Below are positions 57,134 to 64,000 of a DNA stretch of 64,000 nucleotides, piece after piece. The DNA is from Paraburkholderia sp. UYCP14C (GTDB lineage: Bacteria; Pseudomonadota; Gammaproteobacteria; Burkholderiales; Burkholderiaceae). Location of the stretch: NCBI RefSeq assembly GCF_004197395.1, contig NZ_SELS01000010.1:124001-188000 (forward strand). Reading direction: 5' to 3'. Numbering within the stretch: the first letter of the stretch is position 1; every line of letters begins with the position of its first letter. Under the pieces are notes generated by a model that was given only the letters and a program-made list of their open reading frames with translations, did not search any database and had not been told where the DNA came from. Made by a program: the position numbers and the translations under genes.

Positions 57134-58128
57134 GCACCGTTGCAAAGAAGCCGCGCCTGAAGACCTCGGCGATGATCGCGTCGATCGCGTCCGAAGGACA
57201 GGTCACGCGTTCGGCGCCGTTCGGTCATGCACTGGTCGAACTGGCACGCAACAAGTCCAGCGTGATCGGCATGACGGCCGACCTCGGCAAGTACACCGAC
57301 CTGCACATCTTCGCGAAGGAATTTCCGGAGCGCTATTACCAGATGGGCATGGCCGAGCAGCTGCTGATGGGCGCGGCATCCGGCTTCGCGCACGAAGGCG
57401 CGCAACCGTTCGTCACGACCTACGCGGTGTTCGGAACGCGCCGCGCGTACGACTTCATTCATCAAACGATCGCTGAAGACAATCTCGACGTGAAGATCGT
57501 CTGCGCGTTGCCGGGCCTGACGACCGGCTACGGCCCGAGCCACCAGGCAGCGGAAGATCTCGCGCTGATGCGCGCGATGCCGAACATGACGGTGATCGAT
57601 CCGTGTGACGCGCTCGATATCGAGCAGATGGTGCCGGCCATCGCCGCACACAAAGGCCCGGTCTACGCACGCCTGTTGCGCGGCAACGTGCCCGCGGTGC
57701 TCGACGAATACGACTACCGCTTCGAACTCGGCAAGGCGAAGCTGCTGCGCGACGGCAACGACGTGCTGCTGATCTCGTCGGGGATCATGACGATGCGCTC
57801 GCTCGAAGTCGCGAAGGCACTGGAGGCGGACAACGTCGGTGTGGCCGTGCTGCACGTGCCGACCATCAAGCCGCTCGACACCGCGACGATCCTGCGCGAA
57901 GCAAAGCGCACGGGCCGCATGGTGATCGTCGCGGAGAACCATACGGTGATCGGCGGACTCGGCGAAGCGGTGGCGCGCACGCTGCTCGGCGCTGGCGTTA
58001 CACCGCCGTTCCGCCAGATCGCGCTGCCCGACGAGTTCCTCGACGCCGGCGCGCTGCCCACGCTTCACGACCGCTACGGCATCTCGACCGAAGCGATGAG
58101 CAACACCATCAAGGGCTGGCTCGGCTAA
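57130..58128 (+). CDS. Transketolase, C-terminal (pyrimidine-binding) subunit
   Basis: 332 residues. ATG lies in the stop overlap of the preceding gene. Pyrimidine-binding domain ~25-190 with the activating Glu in YYQMGMAEQLLMGAASGFA, then TGYGPSHQAAEDLALMRAMPNM and a C-terminal domain ~200-332 (VLLISSGIMTMRSLEVAKAL, VIGGLGEAVARTL). Partner of the N-terminal subunit. Members of this group are close to 1-deoxyxylulose-synthase-like halves, but the operon points to carbohydrate breakdown. Confidence 0.92.
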   Translation: MSTVAKKPRLKTSAMIASIASEGQVTRSAPFGHALVELARNKSSVIGMTADLGKYTDLHIFAKEFPERYYQMGMAEQLLMGAASGFAHEGAQPFVTTYAVFGTRRAYDFIHQTIAEDNLDVKIVCALPGLTTGYGPSHQAAEDLALMRAMPNMTVIDPCDALDIEQMVPAIAAHKGPVYARLLRGNVPAVLDEYDYRFELGKAKLLRDGNDVLLISSGIMTMRSLEVAKALEADNVGVAVLHVPTIKPLDTATILREAKRTGRMVIVAENHTVIGGLGEAVARTLLGAGVTPPFRQIALPDEFLDAGALPTLHDRYGISTEAMSNTIKGWLG

Positions 58129-58190
58129 CCAGGCCGCTCGCCTACCCGCACAACCGCAGTCCAATTCCTATCACGAAGGAGAGCAGCATC

Positions 58191-58955
58191 ATGTCAGAGT
58201 CGCGTCTTCTCGACGGCAAGGTCGCCGTTATTTCCGGTGCCGCTTCGCCTCGAGGCATCGGCATGGCCACGGCGCGGATGTTCGCGAAGCACGGTGCCAA
58301 GGTCGCCATTCTCGATCTCGATCTGTCGGCGGCGCGCGATGCCGCGGCGTCGATCGGCCCGGAGCACCGCGGCTACGCGTGCAACGTGACCGACCGCGAG
58401 GCCTGCGACAGCGCAGCCGCGCAGGTCGTCGCCGACTTCGGCGCGATCGACGTGCTGATCAACAACGCCGGCATCACGCAAGCAGCGAAGCTGCTCGACA
58501 TCGATGCCGCGAGTTGGGACCGCATTCTCGACGTGAACCTGCGCGGCGTGCTGTATCTGTCGCAGGCGGTCGTGCCGTACATGAAGAAGCAGAAGAGCGG
58601 CTCGATCGGTTGCATGTCGTCGGTCTCGGCGCAGCGCGGCGGCGGCATTCTCGGCGGCCCGCATTATTCGGCCGCGAAGGCGGGCGTTCTCGGTCTCGCC
58701 AAAGCGATGGCGCGCGAACTCGGCGCCGACGGCATTCGCGTGAACTGCGTAACGCCCGGCCTGATCCAGACCGACATCAACGCGGGCAAGATCCCCGACG
58801 ACAAGCGCGGCGAGATTCTCGCGGGCATTCCGCTGAACCGTCTCGGCGTGCCCGACGACGTCGCCGGCGCGTTCCTGTTTCTCGCCGCGCCGATTTCGTC
58901 GTACATCACCGGCGCCGTCATCGACGTCAACGGCGGCATGCTGATTCACGGCTGA
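58191..58955 (+). CDS. Short-chain dehydrogenase/reductase
   Basis: 254 residues. Rossmann fold with GAASPRGIGMATARMFA (glycine motif), LINNAGIT (NNAG), catalytic Ser in GCMSSVSAQRGG and YSAAK (Tyr/Lys). AAGGAGAG lies 9 nt before the ATG. The C-terminus ASPISSYITGAVIDVNGGMLIHG-type ending is classical. In context it probably oxidises a hydroxyl of the imported polyol or sugar acid before ketol cleavage. Specificity cannot be read. Confidence 0.9.
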   Translation: MSESRLLDGKVAVISGAASPRGIGMATARMFAKHGAKVAILDLDLSAARDAAASIGPEHRGYACNVTDREACDSAAAQVVADFGAIDVLINNAGITQAAKLLDIDAASWDRILDVNLRGVLYLSQAVVPYMKKQKSGSIGCMSSVSAQRGGGILGGPHYSAAKAGVLGLAKAMARELGADGIRVNCVTPGLIQTDINAGKIPDDKRGEILAGIPLNRLGVPDDVAGAFLFLAAPISSYITGAVIDVNGGMLIHG

Positions 58956-59106
58956 GGCCGGCACGGCCGGAACGCGGCGCGCGGCGGTGTCCGGCCAGCC
59001 GCGCGCGTCAACGCAGACGCCGGGCACAGGCAAACGCGCCACAGAGCGCGCTGTGCGAGACAACACACAACGCGATACCTGCGTATCCATCTTGGAGGAG
59101 CACACC

Positions 59107-60150
59107 ATGAGCCATCGTTCGACCAGCGGCCGGGGCATCGACCGGCGCACCTTTCTGAAAGCGGGCGCCAGCGTCGCCGCCGCGGCGCCGCTGTGGGGTT
59201 TGTCGATCCGTCGCGCGTCGGCCGCCGACTTCTCGTACAAGCTCGCGACGGGCCAGGACCCGACCCATCCGGTCAACGTCCGCGCCCAGCAGGCCTGCGA
59301 CAAGATTCGCGCCGCCACCGGCGGCAAGCTCGACATCAAGGTCTTTCCGTCGAACCAGCTCGGCTCCGATACCGACCTGCTGTCGCAGGTGCGCAGCGGC
59401 GGCGTGGAGTTCTTCAACCAGGCGTCGTCGGTTCTCGCGACGCTCGCGCCGGCCGCCGGCATCGTCAACACGGGCTTCGCGTTTCCCGACTACGACACGG
59501 TCTGGAAAGCGATGGACGGCGACCTCGGCGCCTACGTCCGTGCGCAGATCGAGAAGACCGGCATCGTGACCGTATCGCGCGTGTGGGACAACGGCTTCCG
59601 GCAGGTCAGCTCGTCGACGCGCGTGATCAAGCAGCCCGCCGATCTGAAGGGCTTCAAGATCCGCGTGCCGCAGGCGCCGATGCTGACGTCGCTGTTCCAG
59701 GCGTTCGACGCGGGTCCGTCGCCGATCAACTTCAACGAGCTGTATTCGGCGCTGCAAACGGGCGTCGTCGAAGGCCAGGAGAATCCGCTGCCGATCATCG
59801 CGACGACCAAGCTCTATGAAGTGCAGAAGTCGATCAGCCTCACCTCGCACGTGTGGGACGGCTACTGGATTCTCGGCAACCGCCGCGCCTGGGAGAAGCT
59901 GCCCGCCGACATGCGCGCGATCGTCACGCGCGAATTCGAAGCGGCCGGCATGCTGCAACGCGCCGACATCGCGAAGCTCAACGGCTCGTTGCGCAACGAC
60001 CTGAAAGCGAAGGGCGTCAATGTCGTCGAGGTGGATCGTCAGGCGTTCCGCGATACGTTGCGCAAGACGAGCTTCTACAGCGACTGGAAAGGCAAGTATG
60101 GCGAGCAGGGCTGGAGCCTGCTCGAAAAGTACTCCGGAAAACTGGTATGA
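59107..60150 (+). CDS. dctP: TRAP transporter substrate-binding protein (DctP family, TAT-exported)
   Basis: 347 residues from ATG 59107 (GGAGGAG upstream). Twin-arginine signal (GIDRRTFLKAGASVAAAAPLW). DctP motifs: FPSNQLGSDTDLLSQVRSGG, KIRVPQAPMLTSLFQAFDAGPSP with the carboxylate-binding Arg, and ELYSALQTGVVEGQENPLPII. The conserved Arg suggests a carboxylated ligand, such as a sugar acid. TAT export suggests folding before secretion. ATGA overlap with dctQM. Confidence 0.93.
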   Translation: MSHRSTSGRGIDRRTFLKAGASVAAAAPLWGLSIRRASAADFSYKLATGQDPTHPVNVRAQQACDKIRAATGGKLDIKVFPSNQLGSDTDLLSQVRSGGVEFFNQASSVLATLAPAAGIVNTGFAFPDYDTVWKAMDGDLGAYVRAQIEKTGIVTVSRVWDNGFRQVSSSTRVIKQPADLKGFKIRVPQAPMLTSLFQAFDAGPSPINFNELYSALQTGVVEGQENPLPIIATTKLYEVQKSISLTSHVWDGYWILGNRRAWEKLPADMRAIVTREFEAAGMLQRADIAKLNGSLRNDLKAKGVNVVEVDRQAFRDTLRKTSFYSDWKGKYGEQGWSLLEKYSGKLV

Positions 60151-62015
60151 ACATCATGCACAGCACCGCTTTTCCTCATCCGTCGCCGCGCCGCCTGGTG
60201 GCCGCCATCGACAACGCGCTCGCGCGCTGCGTCGAGATCCCTGCCGCGCTGCTCGTGGTCGCAGAAATTCTCGTGCTGCTGGCAGGGGTCACCAGCCGCT
60301 ATCTGCTGCACAAACCGCTCATCTGGAGCGATGAGCTCGCGTCCATGCTGTTCGTGTGGCTCGCGATGCTCGGCGCCGTGATCGCGTTGCGGCGCGGCGA
60401 GCATATGCGCATGACCGCGCTGGTGGGCAAGGCGTCGCCGCAGTTCCGCGCGTTTCTCGAGGTCGTCGCGATCGCCGCGCCGCTCGCGTTTCTGCTACTG
60501 ATCGCCGGGCCCGCGGTCGACTTCGCGCAGGATCAGAGCATCATCACGACGCCCGCGCTCGGCATCTCGGACACCTGGCGTGCCGCGGCGCTGCCGGTCG
60601 GCAGCGCGCTGATGCTGGCGGTCGCCTGCCTGCGCCTCGTGCGCACCGCCAACTGGCAGATGACGCTCGCCGCGCTCGCGCTGGTGGCCGCGATCGCGGG
60701 CGGTTTCGTCGCGGTGAGTCCGCTGCTGCAGAATCTCGGCAATGCGAACCTGCTGATCTTCTTCGTCGGGCTCGTCGCGCTGTGCGTGCTCTGCGGTGTG
60801 CCGATCGCGTTTTCGTTCGGACTCGCGACGTTCGGCTATCTCGCGCTCACGACGAGCACGCCGCTCAGCGTGGTGGTCGGCCGCATGGACGAAGGCATGT
60901 CGCATCTGATCCTGCTGTCGGTGCCGCTGTTCGTGTTCCTCGGCCAGCTGATCGAGATGACCGGCATGGCGGCCGCGATGATCGCGTTTCTCGCGAGTCT
61001 GCTCGGCCATGTGCGCGGCGGCCTGTCGTATGTGCTGGTGGGCGCGATGTATCTGGTGTCCGGCATCTCCGGCTCGAAGGCCGCCGATATGGCCGCCATC
61101 GCGCCGGTACTGTTCCCCGAGATGAAGGCGCGCGGCGCGAGACCGGGCGACCTCGTCGCGCTGCTCGCGGCCACCGGCGCGCAGACCGAGACCATTCCGC
61201 CGAGCCTCGTGCTGATCACGCTCGGCTCGGTGACGGGCGTGTCGATCTCCGCGCTGTTCACGGGCGGCATGCTGCCCGCTATCGTGCTGGCGATCACGTT
61301 GTGCTCGGTCGTCTGGTGGCGCTATCGCGGCGACGACCTGTCGGGCGTACGGCGCGCCACGCGCCGCGAGATCGTCCGCAAGCTCGTGATTGCGCTGCCG
61401 GCGCTCGCGCTGCCGTTCGTGATTCGCGCCGCGGTCGTCAAAGGCGTCGCGACGGCGACCGAAGTGTCGACGATCGGCATCGTCTATTCGGTGTTCGCGG
61501 GTCTCGTCATTTACCGGCGCTTCGAATGGGCGCGGCTCAAGCCGATGCTGATCGACACGGCCTCGCTGTCCGGCGCGATTCTGCTGATCATCGGCGCGGC
61601 GACGGGCATGGCATGGGCGCTCACGCAATCGGGCTTCTCCGGCCAGCTCGCGCAGACGATGGCGGGCTTGCCCGGCGGCGCCTTCACGTTCTTCGCCGCG
61701 TCGATCGTCGTGTTCGTCGTGCTCGGCAGCGTGCTCGAAGGCATCCCCGCCGTCGTGTTGTTCGGTCCGCTGATGTTCCCGATCGCGCGGCAGCTCGGCA
61801 TCAACGAGGTGCACTACGCGATGGTCGTGATCCTCGCGATGGGCGTCGGGCTGTTCGCGCCGCCGTTCGGCGTGGGCTACTACTCGGCTTGCGCCGTGAG
61901 CCGCATCCATCCCGATGAAGGCATGAAGCCGATCGTCGGTTATCTGGCGGCGCTCGTGGTCGGCCTGATCGTCGTGGCCGCCGTGCCCTGGATCTCGACC
62001 GGGTTCCTGCATTGA
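60147..62015 (+). CDS. Fused TRAP transporter small and large membrane subunits (DctQM)
   Basis: 622 residues. The N-terminal DctQ part (~1-165, four helices) has VVAEILVLLAGVTSRYLLHKPLIWSDELASMLFVWLAMLG. A linker helix region follows, then the DctM part (~195-622, about twelve helices) with GVPIAFSFGLATFGYL, SGSKAADMAAIAPVLFPEMKARG, GAQTETIPPSLVLI and PPFGVGYYSACAV. Na+-driven import with the DctP protein. The fused form is less common than separate Q and M genes. Confidence 0.94.
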   Translation: MNIMHSTAFPHPSPRRLVAAIDNALARCVEIPAALLVVAEILVLLAGVTSRYLLHKPLIWSDELASMLFVWLAMLGAVIALRRGEHMRMTALVGKASPQFRAFLEVVAIAAPLAFLLLIAGPAVDFAQDQSIITTPALGISDTWRAAALPVGSALMLAVACLRLVRTANWQMTLAALALVAAIAGGFVAVSPLLQNLGNANLLIFFVGLVALCVLCGVPIAFSFGLATFGYLALTTSTPLSVVVGRMDEGMSHLILLSVPLFVFLGQLIEMTGMAAAMIAFLASLLGHVRGGLSYVLVGAMYLVSGISGSKAADMAAIAPVLFPEMKARGARPGDLVALLAATGAQTETIPPSLVLITLGSVTGVSISALFTGGMLPAIVLAITLCSVVWWRYRGDDLSGVRRATRREIVRKLVIALPALALPFVIRAAVVKGVATATEVSTIGIVYSVFAGLVIYRRFEWARLKPMLIDTASLSGAILLIIGAATGMAWALTQSGFSGQLAQTMAGLPGGAFTFFAASIVVFVVLGSVLEGIPAVVLFGPLMFPIARQLGINEVHYAMVVILAMGVGLFAPPFGVGYYSACAVSRIHPDEGMKPIVGYLAALVVGLIVVAAVPWISTGFLH

Positions 62016-62107
62016 CGTAAGCGCCGCGCCGTGAGACCGGCGCGGCGCATCCCCGATTCACTCAAATCATCGCCGCCGCCCGTAGCGCGCCGCGGCAAGG
62101 AGAAGTC

Positions 62108-64000
62108 ATGTCTGAACTCATGCCGTTGCACGAAACACGGCCGCTCGCCAACGCGATCCGCTTTCTTGCGATCGATGCCATCGTGCGCGCCGGCGAAGGC
62201 CATCAGGGCGTGCCGCTCGGCATGGCGGAAATCGCAACCGCGCTCTACACCCAGCATCTGAAGTTCAATCCCGCCGATCCGCAGTGGCCCGACCGCGACC
62301 GCTTCGTGCTGTCGAACGGGCACGGCTCGATGCTGCTGTATGCGCTGCTGCATCTGAGCGGTTACGCGAACTTCGGCATCGAAGAACTGAGGTCGTTCCG
62401 GCAGATGGGCTCGCGCTGCGAAGGCCACCCGGAGTTCGATACAGCATCGGGCATCGAAGTGACGACCGGGCCGCTCGGGCAGGGCATCGCGAACGCGTTG
62501 GGCATGGCCGTCGCGGAGGCGTATCTGAATGCGAAGTTCGGCGACGGCATCGTCAACCACCACACCTATGCGTTCGTCGGCGACGGCTGTCTGCAGGAAG
62601 GCGTCGGCCAGGAAATGATCGCGCTGGCGGGTCACCTGCAACTCGGCAAGCTGATCCTCTGCTGGGACGACAACCGCATCACCGACGACGGCAGCACGTC
62701 GCTGTCGATCAGCGAAGACGTCAGCGCGCGGTTTCGCGTCGCCGGATGGCATGTGATCGAAGCCGACGGACACGATCTCGATGCGCTCGCCGCGGCGCTC
62801 GCCGAAGCGAAGCGCGATCCGCGGCCTTCGATGATCGCGTGCCGCACCGTCATCGCGCGCGGCATTGCGCGGCTGCAAGGACAGCGCGGCGGACACAGCG
62901 GCAAGCTGTTCGAAGCCGACGCCGACGCGGCACGCAATGAGCTTGGCTGGCCGCATGCGCCGTTCGAGATTCCGCATGACGTGCTCGACGCGTGGCGCGC
63001 GGCGGGGCGACGCAGCGAAAGCGAATACCTCGCATGGCACGAGCGGCTTGCGGCCTTGCCGGCCGAGGCACGCGCGGAGTTCGAGCGCATTCAGGCGGGC
63101 CGCTTGCCCGACGGTTGGCAACGGGTACTCGAAGACTACAAACGGCAAAGCATCGAACGCGGCGAGGCCGAGGCGGGCATCATGATCTCCGCCGAGATCA
63201 ACGACCGGCTCGCGCAGCTGCCCGAGCGGATGGTCGCCTGCGCGGACCTCGAAGCGCCGACGAGCCACAAGCGCAGCCTGCATGCGTTCACCACCGAAGA
63301 TCGCGGGGGCGCCTACGTGCATTGCGGCGTGCGCGAGCACGTGATGGGCTCGATGGCGAACGGCATGGCCGCCCACGGCGGCGTGATTCCGCTGGCCGTC
63401 ACTTACCTCGCGTTTTCCGACTACGAACGGCCGGCGATGCGCATGGCCGCGCTGATGGGACTGCCCGTGAAGTTCGTGTTCAGCCACGATTCAATCGGCG
63501 TCGGCAGAAACGGGCCGACGCATCAACCGGTCGAGATTCTCGCGTCGTTGCGCGCGATGCCGAACATGCGGGTGTTCCGTCCCGCCGATGCGGTCGAGGC
63601 CGCGGAATGCTGGGCGCTCGCGTACGAGCACCGCAGCGGTCCCAGCACGATGGTGTTCGCGCGGCAGAACCTGCCGCTCGTGCGCACGCGTGACGGCGCG
63701 GAGAACCTGTGTGCGCGCGGCGGTTATGTGCTTGCGTCGGAAGAGGGCGGCAAGCGTCTCGTCACGCTGCTGGCCACCGGTTCGGAGGTCGCGCTCGCGC
63801 TCGCGGCGCGCGAGCAACTACAGCGCGAAGGCATCCCCACCGCCGTCGTTTCACTGCCGTGCTGGGAGTTGTTCGATGCACAGGCCCGCGCGTATCGTGA
63901 AGCGGTGATCGGCGTGGACACGGTGCGTATTGGCGTCGAGGCGGCGGTTCGTTTCGGCTGGGACCGCTATCTCGGCGACCGTGGCGGCTTCGTGGGCATG
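62108..64000 (+). CDS. Full-length transketolase, 3'-truncated by the window
   Basis: 631 codons visible, open to the last base; ATG 62108 follows AAGGAGA. Both halves in one chain: GEGHQGVPLGMAE (~31), DRDRFVLSNGHGSMLLYALLHLSGY, TGPLGQGIANALGMAVAE, TPP motif GDGCLQEGVGQE ... CWDDNRIT, and the pyrimidine domain with CGVREHVMGSMANGMA (activating Glu) and RNGPTHQPVE. Visible TPP-loop residues differ from central-metabolism Tkt (usual GDGCLMEGIS), which suggests a pathway-specific paralogue. Last gene of the operon in view. Confidence 0.93.
   Translation, partial: MSELMPLHETRPLANAIRFLAIDAIVRAGEGHQGVPLGMAEIATALYTQHLKFNPADPQWPDRDRFVLSNGHGSMLLYALLHLSGYANFGIEELRSFRQMGSRCEGHPEFDTASGIEVTTGPLGQGIANALGMAVAEAYLNAKFGDGIVNHHTYAFVGDGCLQEGVGQEMIALAGHLQLGKLILCWDDNRITDDGSTSLSISEDVSARFRVAGWHVIEADGHDLDALAAALAEAKRDPRPSMIACRTVIARGIARLQGQRGGHSGKLFEADADAARNELGWPHAPFEIPHDVLDAWRAAGRRSESEYLAWHERLAALPAEARAEFERIQAGRLPDGWQRVLEDYKRQSIERGEAEAGIMISAEINDRLAQLPERMVACADLEAPTSHKRSLHAFTTEDRGGAYVHCGVREHVMGSMANGMAAHGGVIPLAVTYLAFSDYERPAMRMAALMGLPVKFVFSHDSIGVGRNGPTHQPVEILASLRAMPNMRVFRPADAVEAAECWALAYEHRSGPSTMVFARQNLPLVRTRDGAENLCARGGYVLASEEGGKRLVTLLATGSEVALALAAREQLQREGIPTAVVSLPCWELFDAQARAYREAVIGVDTVRIGVEAAVRFGWDRYLGDRGGFVGM

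Noticed and set aside
60495-62012. 505-codon minus-strand frame opposite dctQM
   Set aside because: Arg/Glu/His-rich shadow of a membrane protein gene.

Overview
This 64 kb window is from a high-GC betaproteobacterium, most likely Paraburkholderia or a close Burkholderiaceae relative. The evidence is the gene order carB-greA, rlmE-ftsH-folP-glmM, pstSCAB-phoU-phoB-phoR with a divergent ppk/ppx pair, together with strong GC3 codon bias. It reads as ordinary chromosome. I see no insertion sequence, phage, integrase or CRISPR array. Genus assignment is inference from gene order and protein character, not from a database search.

Layout. 1-9.5 kb: housekeeping genes (3' part of carB, greA, a small membrane protein, yhbY, rlmE, ftsH, folP, glmM). 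9.5-22.4 kb: a phosphate module with pstSCAB-phoU-phoB-phoR, ppk (minus), ppx, an OlsB-like ornithine acyltransferase and sixA. Pho-box-like 11-bp repeats lie upstream of pstS, ppk and olsB. This ties phosphate uptake, polyphosphate turnover and probably a phosphorus-free membrane lipid to one PhoR/PhoB switch. 22.5-30.7 kb: accessory stretch with tRNA-Pro(UGG), several very small membrane or lipoprotein genes, a DUF2288-MATE pair, an AT-rich stretch ending in a probable small RNA, an NlpD-like lipoprotein, an aldose-1-epimerase-like protein, a 28-residue membrane peptide, uppP and tRNA-Arg(UCU). 30.7-44.9 kb: amidohydrolase, chemoreceptor, two small proteins, a GltI-type binding protein, glnS, ggt, a small serine hydrolase, a CoA transferase and alaS. 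45-55 kb: LysR with divergent MFS exporter, ltaE, a Nudix enzyme, then an Fe-dependent alcohol dehydrogenase, a hotdog thioesterase and a complete livHMGF set without a binding protein. 55.2-64 kb: a LysR regulator divergent from an apparent operon of split transketolase (two genes), a short-chain dehydrogenase, a TRAP transporter (TAT-exported binding protein plus fused DctQM) and a second, full-length transketolase that runs off the end.

Most notable points. (1) The split-transketolase / TRAP / full-length-transketolase cluster looks like an uncharacterised pathway for a sugar or sugar-acid that is imported and cleaved by ketol transfer. (2) The LivF-like ATPase has Arg in place of the Walker A Lys and Glu in place of the Q-loop Gln, and the partner LivG has an altered signature motif. 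(3) There is a probable ~75-nt small RNA at about 26.49-26.57 kb. (4) A branched terminator/leader structure sits immediately before greA. (5) In-phase Pho-box-like repeats lie before the ornithine-lipid gene.
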